Positions 1 to 9,211 are shown, counted from the first letter of the stretch. The stretch is DNA of 64,000 nt from Sphingomonas sp. CL5.1 (GCF_013344685.1 NZ_CP050137.1:3961001-4025000); one strand, 5' to 3'. Program-made: numbers and translations. The notes: a model not told the origin generated them from the letters alone.

Positions 1-2
1 TG

Positions 3-287
3 CAGGTGTTCGCCGACATCGAAAACTTCACCAACTTCCTCAACAAGAAGTGGGGGCAGCTCCGCGAATATGTCTTCCCGTATAACGCGGCGGTTACCCA
101 GGTGCAGTGCTTGACGGCACCGGCCGGTCAGCCGGGCAGCGCCGTGGCGACCAGCACCGGGCAGCCTTGCGCACAGTATAAATACTCGCCGCTGGGCGGC
201 ACCAACGACTTCGTGAAGCCGACGGATCAGATCTACGTGAACCAGTCGCTCTACACGATCCGCATCGGCGCGCGCTTCAGCTTCTGA
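3..287 (+). CDS. TonB-dependent receptor, C-terminal fragment (5' end outside window)
   Basis: The reading frame is open at the left edge and ends at a TGA at 285-287, so only about the last 94 residues are visible. The end YTIRIGARFSF, with a terminal phenylalanine and alternating hydrophobic residues, is typical of the last beta strand of an outer-membrane barrel recognised by the BAM complex. Asn, Tyr and aromatic residues fit extracellular loops and strands. A strong hairpin terminator follows directly. The TonB receptor assignment is inferred from this C-terminal pattern; another outer-membrane barrel family is possible. Confidence 0.7.
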   Translation, partial: QVFADIENFTNFLNKKWGQLREYVFPYNAAVTQVQCLTAPAGQPGSAVATSTGQPCAQYKYSPLGGTNDFVKPTDQIYVNQSLYTIRIGARFSF

Positions 288-312
288 GCGCCCGCCTTTC
301 GGCAAACCCTTA

Positions 313-356
313 CGGGCCGTCGCTCCCTTCGCGGGAGCGGCGGCCCGCTTGTTTTT
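313..356 (+). terminator. Rho-independent terminator after the receptor gene
   Basis: Two 15-base arms (313-327 and 333-347) pair with a single G-T wobble around a TTCGC loop, followed by CTTGTTTTT at 348-356. It separates the outer-membrane gene from the histidine kinase and argues that the kinase starts downstream of 356. Confidence 0.85.
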
Positions 357-390
357 GCACCGTTGCGCCGGGGCGTGTAAGGCGGCGGCG

Positions 391-1551
391 ATGGCGACCT
401 CGTTCACGGCCCCCAACACCAGCCCGACACCTGCGGCGGACGCTCCTCCGCCGCTGCCCTTTCCGGCGACGCCGATCCGCGCGCCCACGATGTTCGCCCG
501 CCCGTTCTTCGAGGACAAGGCGCGCGCCTTCTGGTTCCTCCAGGCGGCGGGCTGGTCCGGCTATCTGATCCTGCGCACCGTATCGAGCATCTCGAACGGC
601 TTCACGCTGCAAGGCATCACCACCAACATCATCGAGACGATCGTCGGCTATTGCATCACGCTGCTGCTCTCGACGCTCTACGGCTATTACCGCAGCTTCC
701 CGCGCATCGCCGGGATCATGCTGACGCTGCTGACGCTCGGCGCGGCGACGTTCCTCTACGCGCTGCTCGACACTTTCTCGTTCAGCTTCATCAAGTTCGC
801 CGCGCCCGGCATCGACGTGAAGCTGCTGATCGGCGCGCTGTTCCTCAATTTCACCGTGCTGGCGGGCTGGTCGGCGCTCTATTTCGGGATCAACTTCTAC
901 CTTATCATCGAGGAACAGATCGACCAGATGCAGCATCTGGAGACGCAGGCTTCCTCCGCGCAGCTCGCGATGCTACGCTATCAGCTCAATCCGCATTTCC
1001 TGTTCAACACGCTGAACTCGATCTCGACATTGGTGCTGCTGAAGCAGACGGAGCGCGCCAATGCGATGCTCTCCCGCCTCGCCTCCTTCCTGCGCTACAC
1101 GCTGATCAACGAGCCGACCGCGCACGTCACGATGGCGCAGGAGATAGAGACGCTGAAGCTCTATCTGGAGATCGAGAAGATGCGTTTCGAGGAACGGCTG
1201 CGCCCGCAATTCGATATCGATCCGGCGGTGGAGAAGGCGCACCTGCCGTCGCTGCTGCTCCAGCCGCTGGTCGAGAATGCGATCAAATATGCTGTCACGC
1301 CGCAGGAGGAAGGGGCCGAAATCCACATCAGCGCGCGGCTCGCCGGGGATCGCGTGCAGATCGGCGTATCTGACACCGGACCGGGCTTGCAGGGAACGAA
1401 AAACCGGCCGAGTCTTTCAACCGGCGTCGGCATCGCCAATATCAGGGAGCGCCTGGCGCAGGCCTACGGGGCGGATCATCGTTTCGAGATCCAGGCCATG
1501 CCGGCGGGCGGGTTCGGGGTCGAGATAGAGATCCCGTTCCAGCTCGAGTGA
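391..1551 (+). CDS. LytS/YehU-type sensor histidine kinase
   Basis: Membrane histidine kinase that should phosphorylate the response regulator encoded just downstream. The first 170 residues contain about four hydrophobic segments. They are followed by the His_kinase family motif QLNPHFLFNTLNSIS with the phospho-acceptor His at about residue 202, and a HATPase_c domain with the N box (LVENAIKYAV) and G box (DTGPGLQG) near residues 295-335. About 386 residues is normal for the family. ATG 391 was chosen because an upstream TTG at 349 lies in the preceding terminator; ATG 489 is an alternative. The stimulus is not evident. Confidence 0.9.
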   Translation: MATSFTAPNTSPTPAADAPPPLPFPATPIRAPTMFARPFFEDKARAFWFLQAAGWSGYLILRTVSSISNGFTLQGITTNIIETIVGYCITLLLSTLYGYYRSFPRIAGIMLTLLTLGAATFLYALLDTFSFSFIKFAAPGIDVKLLIGALFLNFTVLAGWSALYFGINFYLIIEEQIDQMQHLETQASSAQLAMLRYQLNPHFLFNTLNSISTLVLLKQTERANAMLSRLASFLRYTLINEPTAHVTMAQEIETLKLYLEIEKMRFEERLRPQFDIDPAVEKAHLPSLLLQPLVENAIKYAVTPQEEGAEIHISARLAGDRVQIGVSDTGPGLQGTKNRPSLSTGVGIANIRERLAQAYGADHRFEIQAMPAGGFGVEIEIPFQLE

Positions 1552-1635
1552 GTCAACAGGGGTGTGGAGTAAATGAAGCCGTCGCGCTGGACGGATGAAT
1601 TGGGCGCGGCGGATGTATTGGAGAATACCCAGGCA

Positions 1636-2439
1636 ATGACCATCCGCACCATTCTGGTCGACGATGAACCGTTGGCGATACAGGGCCTCGAACTGCGGCT
1701 CCAGACCCATGAGGATGTCGAGATCATCGCCAAGTGCCAGAACGGGCGCGAGGCGATCAGCGCGATCAAGACGCATAAGCCCGATCTAGTGTTCCTCGAT
1801 ATCCAGATGCCCGGCTTCGACGGTTTCTCCGTCGTGCAGGGGCTGATGGAAGTGGAACCGCCGCTGTTCGTGTTCGTGACCGCATATTCGGACCACGCGC
1901 TGCGCGCCTTCGAGGCGCAGGCGGTCGATTATCTGATGAAGCCGGTCGAGGAAGCGCGCCTCGCCGATACGCTGGACCGCGTGCGCCAGCGCCTCGCGGA
2001 GCGCAAGGGCGCCGAGGAGACCGAGAAGCTCAAGGAGGCGCTGGCCGAGCACGCGCCGGAAGCGGCGGCGGAAATGGCCGGCGGCGACGGCGACCATGTC
2101 AACGCCAACCGCTTCGAGAAGCTCATCAACATCAAGGATCGCGGCCAGATCTTCCGCGTCGATGTCGACACGATCGAGCTGATCGAGGCGGCGGGCGATT
2201 ACATGGTCATCAAGACCGGCGACAATTCGCTCGTCCTGCGCGAGACGATGAAGGACCTGGAAAAGCGCCTGGACCCGCGCCGCTTCCAGCGCGTCCATCG
2301 CTCGACGATCGTCAACCTCGATCTCGTCAAGCAGGTGAAGCCGCACACCAACGGCGAATGCTTCCTGGTGCTCGATTCGGGCGCGCAGGTGAAGGTCAGC
2401 CGCTCCTATCGCGACGTTGTGGCGCGGTTCGTCCACTGA
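1636..2439 (+). CDS. LytTR-family response regulator
   Basis: Two-component response regulator. The N-terminal receiver domain begins MTIRTILVDDEP and carries the acidic pair DD and phospho-acceptor Asp55 in LVFLDIQMPG; Thr and Lys switch residues are visible in FVTAYS and DYLMKPVEE. The C-terminal LytTR DNA-binding domain (about residues 165-267) has the usual basic end with FQRVHRSTIVNLD. It lies 84 bases after the kinase gene on the same strand and is surely its partner. ATG 1573, in frame with a close GGAG, would add 21 residues; 1636 matches the usual start of the family. Confidence 0.9.
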   Translation: MTIRTILVDDEPLAIQGLELRLQTHEDVEIIAKCQNGREAISAIKTHKPDLVFLDIQMPGFDGFSVVQGLMEVEPPLFVFVTAYSDHALRAFEAQAVDYLMKPVEEARLADTLDRVRQRLAERKGAEETEKLKEALAEHAPEAAAEMAGGDGDHVNANRFEKLINIKDRGQIFRVDVDTIELIEAAGDYMVIKTGDNSLVLRETMKDLEKRLDPRRFQRVHRSTIVNLDLVKQVKPHTNGECFLVLDSGAQVKVSRSYRDVVARFVH

Positions 2440-2509
2440 CGCGCGCCGGGCCGGAGAGAGCCGCGCCGCCTCGCTGGCGGCGCGCGCTCCGCTCTGCTAG
2501 GCGCGCGCC

Positions 2510-4366
2510 ATGCTTACCCTCAATGCCATCACCGTCCGCCTCGGCGGGCGCGCGATCCTCGACGGCGCGAGCGCCTCGCTGCCGCCGGGGAGCCGCGTCG
2601 GGCTGATCGGCCGCAACGGCGCCGGCAAGTCGACGCTGGTGAAGGCGATCGCCGGGATGATCGAGCCGGATGCCGGCGCGATCGAGATGCCGCGCGGCGC
2701 GCGCATCGGCTATATCGCGCAGGAGGCCCCGGCCGGCGAGACGACGCCGTTCGAGGCGGTGCTCGCGGCGGACGTCGAGCGCGCGCACCTGATGGCGGAG
2801 GCCGAGACCGCCACCGATCCGCACCGGATCAGCGACATCCACGAGCGGCTGATCGCGATCGACGCCCACGCCGCCCCTGCCCGCGCGGCGCGCATCCTTG
2901 TCGGCCTCGGCTTCGACGAGGAGGCGCAGCAGCGCCCGCTCGACAGCTTTTCCGGCGGCTGGCGGATGCGCGTGGCGCTGGCCGCATTGCTGTTCTCCCA
3001 GCCCGACCTGCTGCTGCTCGACGAGCCGTCGAACCACCTCGATCTGGAGGCGGTGATGTGGCTGGAGGATTTCCTCAAATCCTATCGCGCGACGATCGTG
3101 GTGGTCAGCCACGAGCGTGATTTCCTCAACAATGTGGTCGATCACATCCTGCACCTGCAAGGCGGCAAGACCACGCTATATGCCGGCGGCTATGATTCCT
3201 TCGAGCGCCAGCGCGCCGAGCGGATGGCGCAGCTCGCCGCCGCGCGTGCCAACCAGGATGCCCAGCGCGCGAAATTGCAGGATTATATCGCCCGCAACTC
3301 CGCCCGCGCCTCCACCGCCAAGCAGGCGCAGAGCCGCGCGAAGATGCTCGCGAGGCTCCAGCCGATCGCCGAGCTGGCGGACGATCCCAGCCTGTCGTTC
3401 GACTTCCCCGATCCCGATCCGCTGCGCCCGCCGCTCATCACGCTCGATCATGCGGCGGTCGGCTATGGCGAGACGCCGGTGCTCAGGCGTCTCAACCTGC
3501 GGCTCGACCCGGACGACCGCATCGCGCTGCTCGGCCGCAACGGCAACGGCAAGACCACCCTCGCCCGCCTGATCGCCGCCCAGCTCGCGCCGATGGAGGG
3601 GGATATGGCCGCCTCCAACCGGATGAAGGTAGGCTATTTCACGCAATATCAGGTCGAGGAGTTGGACGCCGACGACACACCGCTCGCGCATATGACGCGC
3701 GTGATGCGCGGCGCGACCCCGGCGGCGGTGCGCGCGCAGCTCGGCCGCTTCGGCTTCTCCGGCGATCGCGCGACCGGGCAGGTCGGCAAGATGTCCGGCG
3801 GGGAGAAGGCGCGGCTCGCGCTGGCGCTCATCACCCGCGACGCGCCGCACCTCCTCATCCTCGACGAGCCAACCAACCACCTCGACGTCGATGCGCGCGA
3901 GGCGCTGGTGCAGGCGCTGGCGGGCTACAAGGGCGCGGTGCTGATCGTCAGCCACGACCGGCATATGGTGGAGCTTACCGCCGACCGGCTGGTGCTGGTC
4001 GACGGCGGCACGGCGCACGAGTTCGACGGCAGCCTCGACGATTATGTCGCGCTGGTGCTGGCGAAGGAGCCGAAGGCCGAAGGCGCGAAGGCCAACCGCA
4101 AGGACGAGCGCCGCGCCGCCGCCGAACGGCGCGAGGCGGCGAAGGAATGGCGCAAGACCGCGCGCGAGGCGGAGACGGAGCTGGCGAAGCTCACCGCCCA
4201 GCGCTCCGCGATCGATCACGCGATGTTCGATCCCGCCGCCGCGGATCAGGCGCTCGCCAGGCTGACGATGACCGAGCTGATGAAGCGCCGCGCCGACCTG
4301 ACCGACCGCATCGAGGCGGCCGAGGCGCGCTGGCTGGAAGCGAGCGAGGCGCTGGAGGAAGCGTAA
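2510..4366 (+). CDS. ABC-F family ATPase (YheS/Uup-like)
   Basis: Soluble protein with two fused ABC ATPase domains and no membrane segment, the hallmark of ABC-F proteins that act on ribosomes rather than as transporters. Domain 1 has Walker A GRNGAGKST (Lys40), signature SGGWRMR and Walker B LLLLDEPSNHLD. Domain 2 has GRNGNGKTT (Lys348), SGGEKARL and LLILDEPTNHLD. A linker rich in Arg/Ala/Gln lies between them and a charged coiled coil covers the last 90 residues. At 618 residues it matches YheS/Uup. Which stalled-ribosome state it serves cannot be told from sequence. Confidence 0.9.
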   Translation: MLTLNAITVRLGGRAILDGASASLPPGSRVGLIGRNGAGKSTLVKAIAGMIEPDAGAIEMPRGARIGYIAQEAPAGETTPFEAVLAADVERAHLMAEAETATDPHRISDIHERLIAIDAHAAPARAARILVGLGFDEEAQQRPLDSFSGGWRMRVALAALLFSQPDLLLLDEPSNHLDLEAVMWLEDFLKSYRATIVVVSHERDFLNNVVDHILHLQGGKTTLYAGGYDSFERQRAERMAQLAAARANQDAQRAKLQDYIARNSARASTAKQAQSRAKMLARLQPIAELADDPSLSFDFPDPDPLRPPLITLDHAAVGYGETPVLRRLNLRLDPDDRIALLGRNGNGKTTLARLIAAQLAPMEGDMAASNRMKVGYFTQYQVEELDADDTPLAHMTRVMRGATPAAVRAQLGRFGFSGDRATGQVGKMSGGEKARLALALITRDAPHLLILDEPTNHLDVDAREALVQALAGYKGAVLIVSHDRHMVELTADRLVLVDGGTAHEFDGSLDDYVALVLAKEPKAEGAKANRKDERRAAAERREAAKEWRKTAREAETELAKLTAQRSAIDHAMFDPAAADQALARLTMTELMKRRADLTDRIEAAEARWLEASEALEEA

Positions 4367-4380
4367 CACGCTGCAACATT

Positions 4381-4412
4381 GCCGCCGCCGCGTGAAACAT
4401 CGCGACGGCGGC
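4381..4412. repeat. GC-rich inverted repeat after the ABC-F gene
   Basis: Arms GCCGCCGCCGCG (4381-4392) and CGCGACGGCGGC (4401-4412) pair with one mismatch around an 8-base loop, 15 bases past the ABC-F stop. There is no T-run, so it may be a transcript-end stabiliser or a weak terminator. Confidence 0.4.
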
Positions 4413-4502
4413 GCAACGATCGCGAAATATCCCGGCGCGCCGCGATGATTACAGCTTCCTTACAGGATGCCGGATGCCCCGGCTTCCTGCGGGAGCGGCG
4501 CA

Positions 4503-5402
4503 ATGAACCATCATCACGGACTGGACGATCACGATCGCGGCCTGTCGCACGACCTGGCCGTCATGGAGCGGCTGGTGCGCCGCCGGCAGATGCTGCGCTG
4601 GGCGGCGGGCGCGGGCGCGATGGCGCTGCTCGCCGGATGCGGCGACGACGGTACCAGCGGCGGTTCCGACACGACGACCAGTTCGTCCACCGCAACGCCC
4701 ACGCCCACGCCGACCCCGACGGCGACCTCCACCGCCTCCCCGTCGGCCTGCATCGCCGATCCGACCGAGACCAACGGCCCTTATCCCGCCGACGGCACCA
4801 ACGCATCGAGCGGCAGCACCTCGAACGTGCTCACCGCCAGCGGCGTGGTGCGCGGCGACATCCGCGCCAGCTTCATCGGCTCGACCAGCAGCGCGCCGGG
4901 CGTCACGCTCACGCTGACGCTCACCCTCGTCAACGCCAACGCCTCATGCGCGCCGCTGTCGGGCTATGCGATCTACATCTGGTGCTGCGACGCCAACGGG
5001 CAATATTCGCTCTATTCGGCGCCCGCCGAGAGCTGGCTGCGCGGCGTGCAGGTGACGGACGGCAACGGGCAGGTGACGTTCACGATGGTCTTCCCCGGCT
5101 GCTACAGCGGGCGCTGGCCGCACATCCATTTCGAGGTCTATTCGAGCATCTCGGCCGCGACGAGCGGGCGCAACGCCGCGCTCATCTCGCAGATCGCGAT
5201 GCCGCAGGCGGTGTGCGACACCGTCTATGCCGACACCGCAACCTATCCCGCCAGCGCCACCAACCTCGCGCGGATCACCATCGCCAGCGACAATGTGTTC
5301 GGCGACAATACGTCGGCCCAGATCGCCCGGATGACGGCATCCGTCACCGGCAGCAATGCCGCCGGCTATGTCGCCACCAACACGATCGGGATCGCGGTCT
5401 AG
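4503..5402 (+). CDS. Exported intradiol dioxygenase-like lipoprotein
   Basis: Related to intradiol ring-cleavage dioxygenases, non-haem Fe(III) enzymes opening catechol-type rings. The metal motif RWPHIHFEV supplies His207 and His209, and NGPYPADG matches the family tyrosine region. The N-terminus has RRRQ followed by a hydrophobic stretch ending LLAGC, a twin-arginine-like signal with a lipobox. A low-complexity Thr/Ser/Pro linker (about residues 58-80) separates the anchor from the catalytic domain. The start is ATG 4503, with GGGAG seven bases upstream. Its substrate is unknown. Export of this fold is known for a subclass; the cytoplasmic catechol enzymes lack the signal. Confidence 0.8.
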   Translation: MNHHHGLDDHDRGLSHDLAVMERLVRRRQMLRWAAGAGAMALLAGCGDDGTSGGSDTTTSSSTATPTPTPTPTATSTASPSACIADPTETNGPYPADGTNASSGSTSNVLTASGVVRGDIRASFIGSTSSAPGVTLTLTLTLVNANASCAPLSGYAIYIWCCDANGQYSLYSAPAESWLRGVQVTDGNGQVTFTMVFPGCYSGRWPHIHFEVYSSISAATSGRNAALISQIAMPQAVCDTVYADTATYPASATNLARITIASDNVFGDNTSAQIARMTASVTGSNAAGYVATNTIGIAV

Positions 5403-5668
5403 GCTTCCTGGTCCTCGCCTTCGCTCCCGGCCGGGCGCTCGAACCATGCCTCGACCGGGCCGGAGAGCTTGATCGTCAGCGGTCGGCCGTGGCGATCGAC
5501 CTTCTTGCCGAGCGCGACGCGGATCCAGCCTTCGCTGATCGAATATTCCTCGACGTCCTTGCGCTCCACGCCCTTGAAGCGAATGCCGACGCCGCGTTCC
5601 AGCGCCTCCTGGGCGAAATGCGGGCTGCGGGGGTCGATCGACAGATGGTCTGGAGGAGTATCGCTCAT
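5399..5668 (-). CDS. DUF3297 family protein
   Basis: An 89-residue protein starting MSDTPPDHLSIDPRSPHF, which matches the small DUF3297 family of proteobacteria. It contains a Gly/Lys-rich middle (GWIRVALGKKVDRHGRP) and no membrane segment or signal. The function is unknown. It converges on the dioxygenase gene, and both stop codons lie within the four bases CTAG at 5399-5402, so the genes end on each other. Confidence 0.8.
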   Translation of the reverse strand: MSDTPPDHLSIDPRSPHFAQEALERGVGIRFKGVERKDVEEYSISEGWIRVALGKKVDRHGRPLTIKLSGPVEAWFERPAGSEGEDQEA

Positions 5669-5707
5669 GGCGGCGCGCTTAGCGGATCATCGCCGCCGAA
5701 CCAACGC

Positions 5708-5735
5708 AAAAACGGCGCGGGGGATACCCGCGCCG
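5708..5735 (-). terminator. Rho-independent terminator for the Gly/Tyr-rich secreted protein gene
   Basis: Read on the minus strand, the perfect 9-base arms CGGCGCGGG/CCCGCGCCG (5713-5721 and 5727-5735) are followed by TTTTT (complement of 5708-5712). It lies 33 bases past the stop at 5768. Confidence 0.8.
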
Positions 5736-5767
5736 CTCCTGCGTGACCTCGTTGAAGCCTGCTGCGA

Positions 5768-6112
5768 TCAGCGGCAGACGCGCACCGGCACATCGCGGCC
5801 CCAATAGGGGTCCCAGCGCCAGCTCGTCCAGCAGCGCGGGTAATAGGGGCGCTCGTAATAATAAGCCGGCGGCGGCCCGTAATAGCCGCGATCATAATAG
5901 CCATAGGGGCGATTGTTCGACGCGATCGCCGCGCCGATGCCGAGGCCCACGATCCCGCCGACCAGCGCCGCCGCACCCGCGTCACCGCCACGATAGCCGT
6001 GGCCATAGTGACGATATCCACCCCAGCGCTGCGCATCGGCCGGGGCGGCGGAAACGAGCGCGGTCGCGGCCAGCGCCGCGCCAAGGCCCACCTTTTTCAG
6101 AAAGCCATTCAT
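5768..6112 (-). CDS. Small secreted Gly/Tyr/Pro-rich protein
   Basis: A 114-residue protein with a clear Sec signal peptide (MNGFLKKVGLGAALAATALV, then SAAPADAQ with cleavage after ADA or AQ). The mature part begins with a Gly/Tyr/His-rich run, has one Gly/Ala-rich hydrophobic segment (AAALVGGIVGLGIGAAIAS) resembling a glycine-zipper, and ends in repeated Tyr/Pro blocks. Such proteins are common in sphingomonads and are usually called hypothetical or glycine-zipper envelope proteins. The start is ATG 6112; a TTG at 6127 would add five residues. The role is not known. Confidence 0.7.
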   Translation of the reverse strand: MNGFLKKVGLGAALAATALVSAAPADAQRWGGYRHYGHGYRGGDAGAAALVGGIVGLGIGAAIASNNRPYGYYDRGYYGPPPAYYYERPYYPRCWTSWRWDPYWGRDVPVRVCR

Positions 6113-6245
6113 CTCGAACCTCCACAACTCTCAACACCGGTTCGCATGACCAACGCACGATGGTGCGACCGTGTTGCCTTTGCTAGCCGAGTCGGGCTGA
6201 ATAAGGCCGGAATACGGCATTCACCCCCTGTTTAGGTGAGACATC

Positions 6246-6647
6246 ATGTCACATTGGCTGCTGAAATCCGAGCCCGAAAGCTATTCGTGGGACGATCTGG
6301 TGCGCGACGGCGGCACCGAGTGGGACGGCGTGCGCAACAATGCCGCCGCCGCGCACCTGCGCGCGATGCGCCCCGGCGACCGCGCGCTGATCTATCACAG
6401 CGGCAAGGAGAAGGCCGCCGTGGGTGTCGCCGAGGTAACGCGTGGCCCGCGCAAGGACGGCGACGAAGGCAATTGGGTATCGGTGGCGATCAAGCCGATC
6501 GCGCAATTGCCTCACCCCGTTACGCTCGCCGCGATGAAGGCCGAACCAGCGCTCGCGGCCCTGCCGATGCTGCGACAATCGCGGCTCTCGGTCTCCCCGG
6601 TCGGCGATGCGGAATGGGCGGCGATCGAGCGGATGGCCGCGCGCTGA
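6246..6647 (+). CDS. EVE domain protein
   Basis: A 133-residue single-domain protein starting MSHWLLKSEPESYSWDDL, the typical opening of EVE domains (PUA-like fold). The pattern GVRNNAAAAHLRAM, GDRALIYHSG and GVAEVTRGP is conserved in the family. EVE domains bind modified bases in nucleic acids in characterised cases; what this housekeeping-type member binds is not established. No restriction or defence gene is adjacent, which argues against a defence role here. Confidence 0.9.
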   Translation: MSHWLLKSEPESYSWDDLVRDGGTEWDGVRNNAAAAHLRAMRPGDRALIYHSGKEKAAVGVAEVTRGPRKDGDEGNWVSVAIKPIAQLPHPVTLAAMKAEPALAALPMLRQSRLSVSPVGDAEWAAIERMAAR

Positions 6648-6824
6648 CGGCCTCATACCTTTCATTATTCGGACACAAATTGCCCCTAGCGGCCATCGCC
6701 AGCGGGTGGAGCACCAGCACGAGTCGGGAGAGCGCGAGCCGGTCGGCGCCATTGGGGCCGCACGTTCGCGGACCTCGGACTGAGCGTCATCCTCGCCGAA
6801 CATAAGCCAAAAGAGGGTATCATC
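6648..6824 (+). other. Leader/intergenic region before the TonB-dependent receptor
   Basis: No gene fits here. The end carries AGAGGG seven bases before the GTG start at 6825, a good ribosome binding site. I looked for cobalamin, TPP, SAM and glycine riboswitch cores and did not find a convincing one. Confidence 0.5.
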
Positions 6825-9167
6825 GTGTCGATCAATCGCATCCGCCCCGCGCTGCTCGCGGGCGTGGCCATCGGCCTCGCCGTTTCCGCAGTCTCCGCAC
6901 AGGCCCAGTCCACGGACAACGCCGCTCCCGCCGCCGCTTCCGACAGCGCCGGGCTGGGCGATATCGTCGTCACCGCCGAACGCCGCAGCGAGAACATGCA
7001 GCGCGTGCCGGTGTCGGTCGCGGCGGTCGGCGGCGCCGATCTGCGCAACTTCCAGGCGGCGGGCGAGGACATCCTCGCGCTCTCCGGCCGTGTGCCCAGC
7101 CTTTACGTCGAGACGACCACCGGCCGCATCTTCCCGCGCTTCTACATTCGCGGCCTCGGCAACGTGGACTTCTATCTCGGCGCGTCGCAGCCGGTGTCGA
7201 TCATCCAGGACGACGTCGTGCTCGAGCATGTCGTGCTGAAGTCGAACCCGGTCTATGACGTGGCGCAGGTCGAAGTGCTGCGCGGCCCGCAGGGTTCGCT
7301 GTTCGGCCGCAACACCACGGCCGGCATCATCAAGTTCGACACCAACAAGCCGACGATGGACTGGGAAGGCCGTGGCTCCGCCTCGTGGGGCAGCTACAAC
7401 ACGGTGTCGGCGGACGTCGGCCTCGGCGGCCCGATCGTCGCCGACAAGCTGGCGTTCCGCGTCTCCGGCCTGTGGCAGCATCGCGACAACTGGGTCAGCA
7501 ACAGCTACACCGGCCCGAGCTTCGACGGCACCAGGGGCGGCAAGGACGTGATGGGCGGCTTCAACGACCGCAACGCCCGCCTCCAGCTGCTGTTCACCCC
7601 GACCGACAATTTCTCGATCGACCTGTCGGGCCATGTCCGCGACTATGACGGCACCTCGACGCTGTTCCATCGCGGCGCGCTGACGAAGGGCTCGAACAAC
7701 GCCCAGAGCACACCGCGTGACGTCGTCTCCTATGACGAGGCGGACAATAATGTGCAGGCCTATAACACGCAGGGCGCCTCGCTGCGCGCGGCATGGAATT
7801 TCAGCGGCGCGACGCTGACCTCGATCACCGCCTATGAGCATTCCTCGGGCTACAGCCGTGGCGACACGGACGGCGGCGCGGCGGTGAACTTCCCGTATCT
7901 CGGCAACCCGAACGGCTATGGCGAGAGCGAGGGCTATCTGCGCGGGCTGGACCAGTGGACGCAGGAACTGCGCCTCGCCTCGAACGGCGACGGTGCGTTC
8001 AAGTGGCAGTTCGGCGGCTTCTATTTCGACAGCCGCGACATCACGGACTTCTACCAGCGCCGCTATTTCCTGACGGCCCCGTTCGTCGCCTCCAACCCCA
8101 ACACCAACAACCCGGACAATTGGGTGCGGCTGCATGACGTGAACACGTCCTGGGCGGTGTTCGGCCAGGCGAGCTACACGATCGGCAAGCTGACGCTGAC
8201 CGGCGGCGCGCGCTATACCGAGGATCGCAAGCGCACCACGCTGCTGAAGCCGGCGATGACCGGCGCGACGGTGAATTTCCCCGCGTCGGCGCCGAGCGAC
8301 GTGCGCCTCGTCGGCAAGGAGCCGAGCTGGGACGTGTCGGCGCTGTACGAAGTGAATCCGGACCTGAATCTCTATGCCCGTGTCGCGCGCGGCTTCCGTG
8401 GCCCGACCATCCAGGGCCGCTCGGCGGTGTTCGGCGCGCCGTTCACCATGGCGGATTCGGAAACGATCATGTCGTATGAGGCGGGCTTCAAGTCGCAGCC
8501 GGCTTCGAACCTGCGGTTCAACGCCACCGCCTTCACCTATACGGTGAAGAACATCCAGCTCAACGGCAACGATTCGAACGGCAACGGCGTCCTGTTCAAC
8601 GCCGACCACGCCAACGCCTACGGCATCGAGGCGGAAGCGGAGTGGCGGCCGATCCGCAACATCACCTTCACGCTGGGCGCGAGCGCGCTGCACAGCGAGA
8701 TCAAGGACCGCAACGCCTATGCGCAGGTGTGCAGCCTGAACGGGGTGATGGTCTGCACCGTGCTCAACCCGATCGCCTTCACGAAGGGCAGCGGGACCAG
8801 CGAGAGCTATTTCGTGTCGGTGAACGGCAACCCGCTGCCCAACGCGCCGACCTTCAACGTCGACGCGGCGGTGCGTTATGACATCCCGCTGGGCAACGGC
8901 GGCGCCTTCTTCGTCAACAGCGACGTGAACGTGCAGGGCTACACCAATTTCGTGCTCTATCGCACGAAGGAGTTCTACGCGGACGGCAATCTCGAACTGG
9001 GCCTGAAGGTCGGCTACACCACGCCGGACAAGAAGTATGAGATCGCGGCGTTCGCCCGGAACCTCACCAACGAGCAGAATCTCAAGGGCGTGATCGAGAA
9101 CTATATGGCGGCGGTCTATAACGAACCGCGCGTCATCGGCGTCTCGGTGTCCGGCAAGTTCAACTGA
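6825..9167 (+). CDS. TonB-dependent outer-membrane receptor
   Basis: A 780-residue outer-membrane active transporter. A signal peptide (residues 1-28, SAVSAQAQ) is followed by a TonB box (DIVVTAERR, about 46-54), a plug domain with YIRGLG and VEVLRGPQGSLFGRNTTAG, and a 22-strand barrel ending in VSVSGKFN. Starts at GTG after a strong AGAGGG site. The plug and barrel resemble the large sphingomonad receptor group often linked to aromatic or natural-product uptake, but no substrate gene is adjacent, so the ligand and the iron question stay open. Confidence 0.92.
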   Translation: MSINRIRPALLAGVAIGLAVSAVSAQAQSTDNAAPAAASDSAGLGDIVVTAERRSENMQRVPVSVAAVGGADLRNFQAAGEDILALSGRVPSLYVETTTGRIFPRFYIRGLGNVDFYLGASQPVSIIQDDVVLEHVVLKSNPVYDVAQVEVLRGPQGSLFGRNTTAGIIKFDTNKPTMDWEGRGSASWGSYNTVSADVGLGGPIVADKLAFRVSGLWQHRDNWVSNSYTGPSFDGTRGGKDVMGGFNDRNARLQLLFTPTDNFSIDLSGHVRDYDGTSTLFHRGALTKGSNNAQSTPRDVVSYDEADNNVQAYNTQGASLRAAWNFSGATLTSITAYEHSSGYSRGDTDGGAAVNFPYLGNPNGYGESEGYLRGLDQWTQELRLASNGDGAFKWQFGGFYFDSRDITDFYQRRYFLTAPFVASNPNTNNPDNWVRLHDVNTSWAVFGQASYTIGKLTLTGGARYTEDRKRTTLLKPAMTGATVNFPASAPSDVRLVGKEPSWDVSALYEVNPDLNLYARVARGFRGPTIQGRSAVFGAPFTMADSETIMSYEAGFKSQPASNLRFNATAFTYTVKNIQLNGNDSNGNGVLFNADHANAYGIEAEAEWRPIRNITFTLGASALHSEIKDRNAYAQVCSLNGVMVCTVLNPIAFTKGSGTSESYFVSVNGNPLPNAPTFNVDAAVRYDIPLGNGGAFFVNSDVNVQGYTNFVLYRTKEFYADGNLELGLKVGYTTPDKKYEIAAFARNLTNEQNLKGVIENYMAAVYNEPRVIGVSVSGKFN

Positions 9168-9211
9168 TCGGAAGCCGGGGCGGCGCGATCCACCCCGGCC
9201 ATTCTGGCCAG

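Noticed and set aside
6246..6647. EVE protein as part of a modified-base defence island
   Set aside because: No nuclease, methylase or helicase gene is adjacent; it appears as a stand-alone housekeeping gene.
6690..6800. Possible riboswitch before the TonB-dependent receptor (a GGGAGAG run is visible)
   Set aside because: The rest of the glycine or cobalamin riboswitch core is absent.
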